DNA of 64,000 nucleotides. Source: Sorangium cellulosum So ce56 (GTDB taxonomy: Bacteria > Myxococcota_A > Polyangia > Polyangiales > Polyangiaceae). Both the position numbers and the translations under genes were made by a program. Under the pieces are notes generated by a model. It saw only the letters and a program-made list of their open reading frames with translations. It did no database searches and was not told the origin of the DNA. Positions 8,339 to 18,512 of this stretch are shown piece by piece; position 1 is the stretch's first letter; each line of letters opens with the position of its first letter. The stretch is from the NCBI RefSeq assembly GCF_000067165.1, contig NC_010162.1:4918501-4982500 (forward strand), written 5' to 3'.

Positions 8339-9577
8339 TCATTGCGCGGGCGGCTCGCTCCAGTAGCGCACCAGATCAGGCAGCGCGGTCTCCGCCATGC
8401 GGGTGAGGTGCCTCACGTGATCTGGCTTCTGGGTGCCCGGATAGCCGCGGACATGAAACGCGCCCCTGTGCGCCTCGGACAGGGGGGCGAACCGGAGCTT
8501 CGCCTCGCTCGCCTCTCCGGTCAGGTCGTAGATCGCCTGCTCGTCCGCGCCCGCGCCCGGGGAGCGCTGCGCGCCCGTGAGCTTGAGGAGCGCGTCCGTG
8601 CTCTCGTGGGTGCCGGCGTAATCGCCGTTCGGGGTGATCTCCGAATGGGTGATCGACATCATCTTCTTGCCGGCGGCCGCCAGCTCGGCGAAGCGGCTGA
8701 ACGGCTTGAGGCGCTCCATGTCCAGGCTGTGGTCGAGCGGCATGTAGCCGGTATGGATGCCGTCCAGGAGGAGCACGGCGTCCACCTTGTCGGTGAACCC
8801 CGGCTGGTTCAGGAGCCCGCGAACCGCGCCGTACCCGGCGCTGAACGCCGAGAGCGCGACGCGCCGGAGCCGGGCGCCGCGCAGCCCGCGGGCCTCGAGC
8901 GCCGCCTGCGCCTTCGCCATCAACGCCGGTAGATAGGAGCGGATCGAGAACTGGGTCTCGTACGCGCCAGAGCTGATGCCCAGATTGATGATCATCACAA
9001 CCGCGTTGAGCCGGGCGCGATCGAAGCCCGCCTGCACGACGTCGTTGACCCCGTGGAAGTGGATCACCAGATCGTACGCGCCATCGGCCGAGGCGAACGA
9101 CGCGGGGATGGTGATGATCCCGTCAGGGATGGGGATCACCGCCGTTCGATCGAGCGTCGCGTCGGCGCGATCCGCGGCAGGGAGGGCCGGCGCCGCCGTC
9201 GCTGGCGTCACCTGGAGCGGCGCGGCCGCTTCGGCCTTCGCCTCGACCCGCGCCGCCACCCCCGTGGACCGCAGGATGGCCGCGGCGGCCGCGGCAGGCT
9301 GGAGCGCCGAGCCCGCGCGGAGATCGAAGCCCGCCGCGCCGAGCTGCATCGAGACGAGCCCGCCAACCACCGCCGCGAAGCCAAGGCCGGCAGCCGCGCT
9401 CAAGGCGATCAAGCGCGACGTGGAACGCCGCGTCGGAGATGCCATGACCGGAGCCGGCGATTCGAACGGCATCGCCATGCCCCCAATCGACGCCGGCGGA
9501 CGACGGAAAATTAAAGTGGGCTCATCCTCGTCATGGGGCAGTTGGACCTCCGCGCAAGGGGGCTCACCGGGGAACAT
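8339..9577 (-). CDS. Membrane-anchored alpha/beta-hydrolase-like protein
   Basis: 412 aa. A cytoplasmic N-terminus of about 50 residues is followed by one transmembrane helix (LIALSAAAGLGFAAVVGGLV, about 56-76), an Ala-rich spacer, and a globular domain from about residue 140. The domain shows HFHGVND (oxyanion-region like), a nucleophile elbow SAFSAGYGAVRG with a likely catalytic Ser, LLLDGIH, and a late His (GAFHVRGYPGTQKPDH). This arrangement fits an alpha/beta hydrolase acting in the periplasm. Substrate is unknown; related myxobacterial proteins are annotated only as hypothetical or esterase-like. The first 34 residues before MAMPFES are acidic, so the true start could be downstream. Confidence 0.6.
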   Translation of the reverse strand: MFPGEPPCAEVQLPHDEDEPTLIFRRPPASIGGMAMPFESPAPVMASPTRRSTSRLIALSAAAGLGFAAVVGGLVSMQLGAAGFDLRAGSALQPAAAAAAILRSTGVAARVEAKAEAAAPLQVTPATAAPALPAADRADATLDRTAVIPIPDGIITIPASFASADGAYDLVIHFHGVNDVVQAGFDRARLNAVVMIINLGISSGAYETQFSIRSYLPALMAKAQAALEARGLRGARLRRVALSAFSAGYGAVRGLLNQPGFTDKVDAVLLLDGIHTGYMPLDHSLDMERLKPFSRFAELAAAGKKMMSITHSEITPNGDYAGTHESTDALLKLTGAQRSPGAGADEQAIYDLTGEASEAKLRFAPLSEAHRGAFHVRGYPGTQKPDHVRHLTRMAETALPDLVRYWSEPPAQ

Positions 9578-10131
9578 GTCAGCGATGATGCGAGGCCTAT
9601 GCCACTCATGGCAAGAGCTAAAATTCTACATGATAGGTTCGCATGCGCATGCGCCAAGGAAGTGGACCTGGTCCGACGTAGTCCCATGGTGGTTCATCGA
9701 TTGCCCAGGGAAGCACCTTGCCTGCGCACGTAGCCCCGGGATTCGTGAGCACCGCTGAGCCGCCGGTGCTCCGACGTGGCACGGCGTGGTACGACGTGAA
9801 TGTTCAAGCGCCAGCAGATCAAAAAATGACGCGCTCCGGCAAAATCTCTCATGGATTGGCCCGACTGACCTCCATGCGCCGGGGTGTCTCGCCGGCCCCT
9901 GCGGGTCGACCGTTGCACGTCCAACGGTTCACCGACGAGGGGGCGCGCTGAGCGCTGCACGCGCCCGCCGGGCGAGCTGGCGCGACAGGCGTCGCCTGAC
10001 GTCAGCGACGGACGACGCCGCGCCGCGCTCTGGAAATACGGCGCGCCAGGGGCGCGGCGCACGTGGACCTTGACAGCGCGGGGCGCCTCTGGATCTCCTC
10101 TTTCCTCCCCACTCACCCGCACGGGCCCCCC
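9578..10131. other. Intergenic region upstream of cysK
   Basis: About 550 bases between divergent genes, including a less GC-rich patch around 9580-9860. A short alternating palindrome (gcatgcgcatgc) sits near 9641-9652. All open frames here are shadows or Arg/Pro-rich low complexity. It presumably carries the divergent promoters for cysK and the hydrolase gene, but no convincing consensus was seen. Confidence 0.4.
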
Positions 10132-11124
<993 letters not shown>

Positions 11125-11131
11125 GGTCGAC

Positions 11132-12124
11132 GTGAGCAAGAAGTGTGATGCTGCTCCCTCCGAGGCGCCGGCCGACCTGCACGGCATCGTCGACGCGCTG
11201 ATCGCGAGCTACCGGGCGGATGCGCGCGGGCATCACATCAACAAGCGCTTCACCCCGTCGCGCCAGGAGATCACCGAGATCATCGATCTCCTGCTCCAGA
11301 TCTTCTACCCGGGCTATCACGGGCGGCAGGACCTGTCGGACGAGGATCTGCTCTACCACGTGGGCACCCTGGTCTCGACGCTGCGCGACAAGCTGGAGCG
11401 ACAGATCGAGCGCTGTCTGTGCTTCCAGGACGAGACCGTCGACGCGGGCCGCCTCGACGTCCCGAGGTGCCGGCAGCGGGGGCGCGACGTGGCGCGGCTG
11501 TTCATCGCCCGGCTGCCGGAGGTCCGGCGGCGCCTCCTGCTCGACGTGCAGGCGGCCTACGACGGCGATCCGGCGGCGGCCTCGATGGACGAGATCATCC
11601 TGGCCTATCCAGGCCTCCTCGCCGTGACGGTGCACCGGGTCGCGCACGAGCTGTACCTCCTCGGCGTGCCGCTCATGCCCCGGATCATGAGCGAGTGGGC
11701 GCACACGAGGACGGGCGCCGACATCCACCCAGGCGCCAACATCGGTGACAGCTTCTTCATCGATCATGCCACCGGCGTCGTGATCGGCGAGACGACCGAC
11801 ATCGGCGAGCACGTCAAGCTCTACCAGGGCGTGACGCTCGGCGCCCTGTCCCTGCCGCAGCACTCGCGGGGCGCGCGCGGCCTGAAGCGCCACCCCACCG
11901 TGGAGGACAACGTCACCATCTACGCGAACGCCACGGTCCTCGGCGGCAAGACGGTGCTGGGGCAGGGGAGCGTGGTGGGCGGCTCGGTGTTCCTCACGAA
12001 GAGCGTCGCCGGCGGCCAGCGCGTCGCGCTCGAGGCCCCGAGGCTGCGCGTCGCGTCGCCGCCCCATGGCACGCCCGCCGTCGGCGGCTCCGATCTGGAC
12101 AGCATCCTCGACTTCGACATCTAG
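11132..12124 (+). CDS. cysE: Serine O-acetyltransferase
   Basis: 330 aa from a GTG start 7 bases after cysK. It acetylates L-serine from acetyl-CoA to give the substrate of CysK. A helical N-terminal domain (about 1-165) precedes a left-handed beta-helix with hexapeptide-type repeats (HTRTGADIHPGANIGDSFFIDHATGVVIGE... to about 290) and the catalytic region around HRVAHELY. The EpsC-like long N-terminus distinguishes it from enterobacterial CysE. The C-terminus ends DSILDFDI; a terminal Ile is the residue that docks into the CysK active site in the known cysteine synthase complex, so assembly with the neighbouring CysK is plausible. Confidence 0.93.
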   Translation: MSKKCDAAPSEAPADLHGIVDALIASYRADARGHHINKRFTPSRQEITEIIDLLLQIFYPGYHGRQDLSDEDLLYHVGTLVSTLRDKLERQIERCLCFQDETVDAGRLDVPRCRQRGRDVARLFIARLPEVRRRLLLDVQAAYDGDPAAASMDEIILAYPGLLAVTVHRVAHELYLLGVPLMPRIMSEWAHTRTGADIHPGANIGDSFFIDHATGVVIGETTDIGEHVKLYQGVTLGALSLPQHSRGARGLKRHPTVEDNVTIYANATVLGGKTVLGQGSVVGGSVFLTKSVAGGQRVALEAPRLRVASPPHGTPAVGGSDLDSILDFDI

Positions 12125-12139
12125 CGCGCCAGGCGCGTC

Positions 12140-12430
12140 TCATCGATCGGAGTGGCCGAGAGGGCGCTCCGGGGCGACGCGGTCGCGGATCGCCTGCTTG
12201 AGCTCCTTGGGCTCGGGGAAGCGCCCTTCGACGGCGCGCGAGAAGAGCGGCGCGCCGTCGAGCGTGATGTCGAAGGTGCCGCTCTCGCCCGGCGACAGGA
12301 GCACGTCGATCTCGTCGGGGAAGGTGATCAGCAGCTCCTGAGCGAGCCAGGCCGCGCGCGTGAGCCAGCGGCACTTGGGGCAATACCGGATCGCGACGAG
12401 CGGCCGTTGCGGGGCGGGGGCGGCGTCCAT
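12140..12430 (-). CDS. SelT/SelW/SelH family thioredoxin-like protein
   Basis: 96 aa with the Rdx-family redox motif YCPKCRW (CxxC, residues about 17-20) near the N-terminus. The gamma-hairpin region follows (GTFDITLDGAPLFSR...GRFPEPKELKQAIRDRV), giving the usual alpha/beta thioredoxin-like layout and size of bacterial SelW-like proteins. Both active-site positions are Cys, so no selenocysteine is needed here. The cellular substrate is unknown. It converges on cysE with a 15-base gap and lies 24 bases downstream of the MgtE-N fragment on the same strand, so these two may be cotranscribed. Confidence 0.85.
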   Translation of the reverse strand: MDAAPAPQRPLVAIRYCPKCRWLTRAAWLAQELLITFPDEIDVLLSPGESGTFDITLDGAPLFSRAVEGRFPEPKELKQAIRDRVAPERPLGHSDR

Positions 12431-12454
12431 GCCGGGATCGTAGCGCGGGCAGGC

Positions 12455-12748
12455 TCAGACGAGGAGCAGCACCTGTGCGGCGCGGTAGGGCTCGAGCTCA
12501 GCCCACACCACAAGGCGATCCGCCTGCGGGAGCACCTCGATGATGTGGGCGAGGTCCGCAGGGTGCAGATCCCTGAGCTTCCTCTGCAGCAGGGCGAGAT
12601 TTTGCCGATGGACCAGCGCCTCGACGAGCTCTTTGTTCTTGCTCTCCTGCTTGTGGGTCAGCGTCTCGATGACGCGTTGCTTTTCGAGCAGGGTAGTCAC
12701 CAGGCTCAGGCTCTCTTGCAGTTTCTCCTGGGACCTGGGCGTGCTCAT
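12455..12748 (-). CDS. Stand-alone MgtE N-terminal-domain fragment
   Basis: 97 aa starting MSTPRSQEKLQESLSLV. A coiled-coil-like N-terminal half leads into the opening of the MgtE intracellular N domain (VEALVHRQNLALLQRKLRDLHPADLAHIIEVLP). In full-length MgtE magnesium channels this is followed by the rest of the N domain, two CBS domains and five membrane helices. All of these are missing: a stop codon comes after RAAQVLLLV. The gene is therefore either a truncated mgtE relic or a small domain protein in its own right. Its preserved frame and clean start argue for some constraint, but this is not proof of function. Confidence 0.65.
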   Translation of the reverse strand: MSTPRSQEKLQESLSLVTTLLEKQRVIETLTHKQESKNKELVEALVHRQNLALLQRKLRDLHPADLAHIIEVLPQADRLVVWAELEPYRAAQVLLLV

Positions 12749-12868
12749 GGTGGCTCCGGGCGCGGGGCGCGCCGAGCATAGCCCGGGTCCGCGCGGCCGG
12801 TCGTATGCCGCGTGCGGTCGCGCTCGCCGTATTGACCAGACCCCATGGCTCATGGTTCTGTCGGCCCG

Positions 12869-14845
12869 ATGAAGCGCGCGTTCGATTTGTGCGTGGTTGG
12901 GCTCTCGCTCGGAGCGATGGCCTGTGGACCGGGCCTGGAACCCGAGGTGGTCGTGCATCCTCCCCGGCCCACTGCCTCGCCGGAGAGCACAGCCAGCACG
13001 ACCGGCGGCGGGTGTCCGGCCATCGGCCACGCGGAGCCGCTCATCGTCGACTGGCTCACGACACGCCGCTCCGATCTCGGGCTCGCGATGAAAGACGGCG
13101 TCGCCGTCGTCTCCTACGACTGCACGACGCTGAAGCTCCTCACGCAGTGCAAGCTCCCAGGGAGCTACTCCTTCGCTGGCGTGACCCGGGCAGAAAAAGT
13201 AATACAATTAACAAACCCTGCGGAGATGCAGGCGAACGTCCCCTTCGGGGCCCCGGCGCTGAGCACCGCGATCGAGGGCGGCGGCTCGGCCGCGATCGAC
13301 GTGGCGCTCGTGCCGACGGGGAAGATGGCGACCACGGTGGCCTCCTCCTCCGCGCAGGATCTCTCGGGCAGCTGCGAGGGCGCGACGCACTTCGTGCGCG
13401 CCGCGCTCCTCGGGGCCTTCGCGATGGCGCCAGGCAGCCGGGGGGCGGCGAGGACGGTGGATCAGGTCTTCGGGGCGGTCGGGGCGGCCGCGACGGCGAG
13501 CCAGGGCGGCACGACGAGCAAGGAAGGGGAGCTCGACGCCTGCCGGGCCGCGAAGCCCGACGCGCAGGCGCCGACGGAGCGCTGCCATGCGCCGCTGCGC
13601 CTCGAGCTCGTCCCGCTGCTCGCGAAGAAGGCGGCGGCGGCCGAGGCCCCGGTGAAGCAGGCGGAAGACGAGTTCCCGAAGCTGTCGAGCCTGTGCCCGC
13701 TCGGGACGGTGCCGAACGGGGCGAAGTGCTCCCCGCCCGCGCTCGCGCCCGCGCACCTGTGCGAGCCCGCCGACGCCCGATCCTGCGCGGCGGAGTGCGG
13801 GAAGGGCGATGTCGGCAGTTGCTATCACCTCGGGATTCAGTACCTGGGCGGCAAGGATTTTCCGCGCGATGACGGGAGGGCGGCGGAGCTGTTCGAGAAG
13901 GCGTGCGGCGCCGGCGTCACGCAGGCCTGCTACGCGAGGGCGAAGCAGCTCCTGCGCGACATGAAGAGCGCCAAGGTCGCCCCGGACGCCGCGGGGCGGG
14001 CCAAGGTGCGCGAGTTCGCCGACAAGGCGTGCGAGATGGGCGACGGCTGGGCGTGCTTCAGCGTGGCCGAGTGGTACCTCAGCGAGGGCCCGCAGGCGGT
14101 CCTCCCGAAGGACCCGACGCGCGCGGTCGCGTTCCTCCGGCGCGGCTGCGATCTCGGGCACGGGCCGAGCTGCAGCGCGCTGGGCAAGATGCTGGTCGAG
14201 GGGAAGCTCGCGGCGAAGGACGTGGGGGTCGCCGTGGGCGTGCTCCAGCGCGCGTGCCAGGGCGGCCAGTCCGAGGACTGCGTCGATCTCGGGGACATCC
14301 TGCGCAAGGGGCAGGGGGCGCCGAAGGACGGGGTGAAGGCGATCGCGGCGTACAGCCACGGTTGCAGCCTGGGGGACATGCGCGCCTGCAACGCCGCCGG
14401 CTCCGTCTACGCGCAGGGCGACGGCGTTCCGAAGGACGTCGCGAAGGCGTATTCGTTCTTCGAGAGGGGCTGTCCGGAGAAGGGGTTCGGGGCCGATGCG
14501 TGCTTGAGCCTCGCCGGGATGTACGAGAAGGGGAACGGCATTCCGAAGGACATGTCGCGCGCCGCGGCGCTCTACGAGAAGGTGTGCGGCACCGGCGGCT
14601 GCGTGCGGGCCGCCGAGATCTGGCAGCGAGGCGAGGGCGTGACCGCCGATCCGGAGCGGGCCTACTCGCTCTACGAGAAGGCCTGCACGCAGTGGGGCGA
14701 GAAGAAGGCGTGCGACGCGTTCGGGCCGCTCCTGGAGCGCAAGGACAAGGAGCGGGCCCGGACCTTCTACGCAGATCAGTGCGTGCGGACGCAGGACAAG
14801 GCGGCGTGCGCGGCCCAGAAGCGGCTCGGCGGCGCAGCCCGCTAG
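12869..14845 (+). CDS. Cys-rich Sel1-repeat lipoprotein
   Basis: 658 aa from the ATG at 12869, chosen because it begins a lipoprotein signal (MKRAFDLCVVGLSLGAMACG, lipid Cys about residue 19). An Ala/Pro/Lys-rich middle region (to about 300) is followed by about nine Sel1-like repeats (KACEMGDGWACFSVAEWYL, RGCDLGHGPSCSALGKMLV, KGQGAPKDGVKAIAAY and so on), each with paired Cys that probably form intra-repeat disulfides as in periplasmic SLR proteins. SLR proteins serve as protein-interaction scaffolds; no partner is evident. The stop codon is embedded in the left arm of a large inverted repeat shared with the convergent helicase gene. Confidence 0.82.
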   Translation: MKRAFDLCVVGLSLGAMACGPGLEPEVVVHPPRPTASPESTASTTGGGCPAIGHAEPLIVDWLTTRRSDLGLAMKDGVAVVSYDCTTLKLLTQCKLPGSYSFAGVTRAEKVIQLTNPAEMQANVPFGAPALSTAIEGGGSAAIDVALVPTGKMATTVASSSAQDLSGSCEGATHFVRAALLGAFAMAPGSRGAARTVDQVFGAVGAAATASQGGTTSKEGELDACRAAKPDAQAPTERCHAPLRLELVPLLAKKAAAAEAPVKQAEDEFPKLSSLCPLGTVPNGAKCSPPALAPAHLCEPADARSCAAECGKGDVGSCYHLGIQYLGGKDFPRDDGRAAELFEKACGAGVTQACYARAKQLLRDMKSAKVAPDAAGRAKVREFADKACEMGDGWACFSVAEWYLSEGPQAVLPKDPTRAVAFLRRGCDLGHGPSCSALGKMLVEGKLAAKDVGVAVGVLQRACQGGQSEDCVDLGDILRKGQGAPKDGVKAIAAYSHGCSLGDMRACNAAGSVYAQGDGVPKDVAKAYSFFERGCPEKGFGADACLSLAGMYEKGNGIPKDMSRAAALYEKVCGTGGCVRAAEIWQRGEGVTADPERAYSLYEKACTQWGEKKACDAFGPLLERKDKERARTFYADQCVRTQDKAACAAQKRLGGAAR

Positions 14846-14972
14846 AGCGGGGTGCAGCTTCGTGGGATACGGGCTCAGCCGCTAGGCAGGCGAGTGAGGC
14901 GTACGAAAGTACGCCGCAGCGAGCCAAACGACGCGGATGAGCCCGTAGCGCACGAAGATGCGCCCCGCTCTA
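14843..14972. repeat. 130-bp imperfect palindrome joining two convergent stop codons
   Basis: Arms 14843-14883 and 14932-14972 form an imperfect stem of about 40 bp with a few mismatches. Inside it is a second perfect 7-bp hairpin capped by a GAAA tetraloop (ggcgtac gaaa gtacgcc, 14898-14915). The two outer ends are the TAG stop codons of the Sel1 gene (plus) and of the helicase gene (minus). It probably works as a bidirectional terminator, but its length and internal hairpin are more elaborate than the other terminators in this window, and a mobile palindromic repeat is possible. Confidence 0.7.
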
Positions 14973-17900
14973 AAAGAGCTTCATCTGACGATCGGCCCCG
15001 GCGCGTGAGCCCCTCTGCGCCTCGGGCGACGGGCCGGTCCGAAGGAGCAGGCGCTCTTCCACCTCGCGAACGAACGGCGACACCTCGGTCTCAACCACCT
15101 TGCCGTGCCGCGCGCGCTGCATGGCGCGGGTCAGGAACAACCGCTCTCGCGCCCGCGTCATGCCCACATAAAAGAGCCGGCGCTCCTCGGCGACGTCCGT
15201 CTCTTCCCTGCCGGGGAACCGGAGCGGGAGCAGGCCGTCCTCACACCCCACGAGGAAGACCACCCGGAACTCGAGCCCCTTGGCCGCGTGCAGCGTCAGC
15301 AGCGAGATGCGGTCGGCCCGCGGATCCCACGCGTCGATCTCGGAGCACACAGCGAGCTCGATCGAGAAGCGATCGACGTCGCCGCCGCAGCGCTCCGCGA
15401 GCGCGAGGAGCAGCTCCAGCGCCGCGTCCACGTCGGCCTCGCACAGACACGCCGCGCTCGCCGCGCCCTCCTCGGCCGCGCCCGCGGCGGGCGGAGCGCC
15501 GGCGAGCCCGGGCTGCGCCACCTCCTCGCGGAGGCGCGCCGCGGCCGCCTTGAGGCGCGCCGCGAGCGGCCCCGGCGGTGTGCCGGCGAGCGCCCGCGCG
15601 AGCGCCTCCGAGCCCGCGCGCTCGGCGAGGCGGCGATCCGAGCGCCGCTGGAACGGCATCCCCGAGCGGGCGAACGCCTCCCGGAGCCGCTCGGACTGCG
15701 CCTCGGTCCGGTAGAGCACCGCGAAATCCGAGAAGGAATAGTCGCCGCTCCCGGCAGGATCGCTTACCCGCCCGCTATCCATCGAGAAGAACGTGGACCC
15801 GCCGAGCATCCGCTCGATCGTATGGACCACGCGCTCGGCTTCGGCGGCTTCCGTCGGCGACTCGTGGACCGCCACGAGCTCCACGCCGCCCGCGCTCGGC
15901 AGGAGCTCCCGCGCGCCGAGCGTCGGTGAGGGCGCGATCACCTGGAGCGCCGCCTCGACGATGGGGCGCGACGAGCGGTAGTTCCGCTTCAAGCGCACCA
16001 CGCGCGCCGCCGGGAAATCTTGCTGGAAACGGAAGAAGAAGCCCACGTCCGCGCCGCGGAATCCGTAGATCGCCTGATCGGGATCGCCGATGGCGCAGAC
16101 GTTCCCGCCGGGAGCGACGAGCGCGCGCACCAGCCGGTACTGGCGCTCGTCGATGTCCTGGTACTCGTCGATGGAGAGGTACCGGGCCCGCTCGCGCGCC
16201 GCGGCGAGCGCTCCGCTCTGCTCCTCCAGGAGCAGGACGGCGTGCCCGATCAGGTCGTCGAGGTCGAGGAGCCCGCGCGCGGCGAGCTCGTCCTCGTACA
16301 CCTTCCACGCGCGGTCGACGTGGCGGTCGATCTCGCCGCCCGCGGCCGGCGACCCGTGCGCGTCGGCGTGGCGCGGGCAGCGCCGCTTCAGCGCGGCGAT
16401 GTCGGCGAGCAACCTGGCCGCCCGCCGCTCCGGGACGCCGAGCGCCGCGGCGAGCAGCGCCGTCCGCTCGCGCTCGCCGGCGATCGCGGGCGGCGCGGCC
16501 CCCGCGCCCTGGGCGTGCTCGCGGAGCAGGGAGAGGCCGAGCGCGTGGAAGGTCATGGCGGGCACGCGGCCGCCGGCCTCGCCGAGCAGCGCGCCGAGCC
16601 GCTCCCGCAGCTCGTCGGCGGCGCGGCGGGTGAAGGTGATCGCGAGGCACTGCTCCGGCGGCACCCCGAGATCGAGGACGAGGTGCGCGATCCGGTGCGT
16701 GAGCGTGCGGGTCTTGCCTGTGCCTGGCCCCGCGAGGAGGAGCAGCGCGCCGTCCGTGATCTCCGCCGCGGCCCGCTGCTCCGGGTCGAGCGCGTCGAGC
16801 GGCGCTGCGCCCCCCGGCGCGGGCGGCGCGCCGCGGGACACCTCGCCGGCCGGCGCGGGGCGAGGCGCCGCGTCGGCCCGGCCGCGTCGCGGAGGGGGGC
16901 ATGGCGCCGCGGGAGCGCGCGCCCCCGCGGGAGGCGGCCGCGGCGCCGCGGCATCCGGCTGGAAGAGGAGCCCGCCCCCGCGGCGCTGCGCGAGCTCCTC
17001 CGGCTGGAAGACCCGGATCGCGCCGTACTCGCCGTCGTAGCCTGCGTCGCGGATCACGCGCCCTTCGCGCATCCGCGCGATCGCCTCGGCGAGCAGGGGC
17101 GTCCCGGCGCGCTCGATCTCGTCGAGCGGGGCGTCGCCGAGGAGGAACAGCTCGGGGCCGACACGCGACAGCACCCCGTCGTAGCTCCGCTGCACCACCT
17201 TGCTGGAGGCGCCCACGCCGTGGAGCTCGGCCAGCACCTCGGGCAGCGGCACCAAGTTGCGGAACTCGCTCGCGCCCTCGGGGCGCACGCCTTCGTCGCG
17301 ATCGGCGAGCTCCTCGACCCGGTGCAGCACGCCCACCGTGACCGGGTGCCCGCACACGGGGCAGGCGAGGGCGAGCGCCCGCGTCTCCGCCGGCGAGAGC
17401 ACGACATTGCACTTGCGGTGGCCGTCGAGGTGGTACTTGCCCTCTTCCGGGAAGAACTCCACCGTGCCCCCGAAGCCCTCACCGGTCTCCAGGGCGCGCC
17501 GGATCGCGAAGTAGTCGAGCGGGGCGTCGAAGGCCGTGGCCTCGCGCCCGAGCTTCGCGGGCGAGTGCGCGTCCGAGCTCGAGACGAGCCGGTACCGATC
17601 GAGCCCGGAGATCCGCCAGTTCATCGCGGGATCGGACGAGAGCCCGGTCTCGAGCGCGAAGACGTGCGGCGCGAGATCGCCATAACACTCCTCGACCGCG
17701 TCGAAGCCCGCCTTGGAGCCCAGCACCGAGAACCAGGGAGTCCAGATGTGCGCTGGCACGAGGTAGGAGCCCTCGCCGGCCTCCAGCACGATCTCGAGCA
17801 GGTGGCGCGAATCGAGCCCGAGGATGGGCCGCCCGTCGGAGGTCAGGTTGCCGATCTTGGCGAGCGCGCGGACGATGCGCTCCGCCGCGTCGAAGCTGGG

Positions 17901-18239
17901 CGCGTAGAGGAGGTGATGGATCTTCCGCGTCCGATCTCCCTTCTTGTAGATCGTCGAGATCTCCACCGAGAGGACGAAGCGCGTCGCTCCGCGGCAGGCC
18001 CCGGGCAGCCGCTCCGAGACCGCGCGGCCGAGATCGTCCCGCAGGCGGAAGAGCCCGGGCTCGGCCGGCACGAGGTGCTCGCGGAGCTCGGCCATCCACG
18101 CTGGATGGGTGAAGTCCCCCGTGCCCAGCACCGCGATGCCCTTGCGCTGAGCCCAGTAGCTCAGATGCGCGAGATCGCAATCGCCGCTCGTCGCGCGGGA
18201 GTACTTCGAGTGCACATGGAGGTCTGCATAGAAACGCAT
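14970..18239 (-). CDS. Endonuclease Q-like PHP domain fused to UvrD/PcrA-type helicase
   Basis: 1089 aa. Residues 1-260 are a PHP phosphoesterase domain with DLHVHSKYS at 6-14, GTGDFTHP and SSSDAHS. A Cys cluster (KCNVV near 276 and CPVCGHPVTVGVLHRVEEL near 290) matches the zinc module of endonuclease Q, an enzyme that nicks DNA 5' of deaminated bases. After a Pro/Ala linker comes a superfamily 1 helicase: Walker A GPGTGKT near 500, TFTRRAADEL, SIDEYQDID, GDPDQAIYGFRG, LKRNYRSS, TLHAAKGLEF and VGMTRARERL. The fusion suggests coupled damage nicking and unwinding; activity is inferred from the families. No neighbour on the same strand is close, so it seems monocistronic. Confidence 0.88.
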   Translation of the reverse strand: MRFYADLHVHSKYSRATSGDCDLAHLSYWAQRKGIAVLGTGDFTHPAWMAELREHLVPAEPGLFRLRDDLGRAVSERLPGACRGATRFVLSVEISTIYKKGDRTRKIHHLLYAPSFDAAERIVRALAKIGNLTSDGRPILGLDSRHLLEIVLEAGEGSYLVPAHIWTPWFSVLGSKAGFDAVEECYGDLAPHVFALETGLSSDPAMNWRISGLDRYRLVSSSDAHSPAKLGREATAFDAPLDYFAIRRALETGEGFGGTVEFFPEEGKYHLDGHRKCNVVLSPAETRALALACPVCGHPVTVGVLHRVEELADRDEGVRPEGASEFRNLVPLPEVLAELHGVGASSKVVQRSYDGVLSRVGPELFLLGDAPLDEIERAGTPLLAEAIARMREGRVIRDAGYDGEYGAIRVFQPEELAQRRGGGLLFQPDAAAPRPPPAGARAPAAPCPPPRRGRADAAPRPAPAGEVSRGAPPAPGGAAPLDALDPEQRAAAEITDGALLLLAGPGTGKTRTLTHRIAHLVLDLGVPPEQCLAITFTRRAADELRERLGALLGEAGGRVPAMTFHALGLSLLREHAQGAGAAPPAIAGERERTALLAAALGVPERRAARLLADIAALKRRCPRHADAHGSPAAGGEIDRHVDRAWKVYEDELAARGLLDLDDLIGHAVLLLEEQSGALAAARERARYLSIDEYQDIDERQYRLVRALVAPGGNVCAIGDPDQAIYGFRGADVGFFFRFQQDFPAARVVRLKRNYRSSRPIVEAALQVIAPSPTLGARELLPSAGGVELVAVHESPTEAAEAERVVHTIERMLGGSTFFSMDSGRVSDPAGSGDYSFSDFAVLYRTEAQSERLREAFARSGMPFQRRSDRRLAERAGSEALARALAGTPPGPLAARLKAAAARLREEVAQPGLAGAPPAAGAAEEGAASAACLCEADVDAALELLLALAERCGGDVDRFSIELAVCSEIDAWDPRADRISLLTLHAAKGLEFRVVFLVGCEDGLLPLRFPGREETDVAEERRLFYVGMTRARERLFLTRAMQRARHGKVVETEVSPFVREVEERLLLRTGPSPEAQRGSRAGADRQMKLF

Positions 18240-18512
18240 GGTGTTCCGCCGTGAGGTGCCGTTTACCTATCGAGCTCCCTCGCGCTGTCAATCGCGGATA
18301 CCAGCGGCCTCGATGAAATATGGTTGGAAATTGAGGTGGCCTGATCGCAATGCGTCGCGATCCGTGAGAGTCGTTGTCCTGTGGCAAATGATGCCCGCTC
18401 GATGCAATGCGCCTCGACGGGCTCGCCCGTGTGGCACAAAAATGCTCGATCCGAGCCTGCACGCGCGGGCGCGAGCCCCGGTCCGGAGGGGACCGCCGGC
18501 CGCCGCGAGGCA

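Noticed and set aside
9578..10131. Small genes in the cysK upstream region
   Set aside because: Frames are short, low complexity, and have no ribosome sites.
15105..18254. Long plus-strand frames across the helicase gene
   Set aside because: High-GC shadows; the minus-strand protein has all helicase and PHP motifs.
18420..18450. Sigma-54 promoter with TGGCAC near 18430
   Set aside because: The GG-to-GC spacing is nine, not ten, and no gene begins downstream on that strand at a suitable distance.
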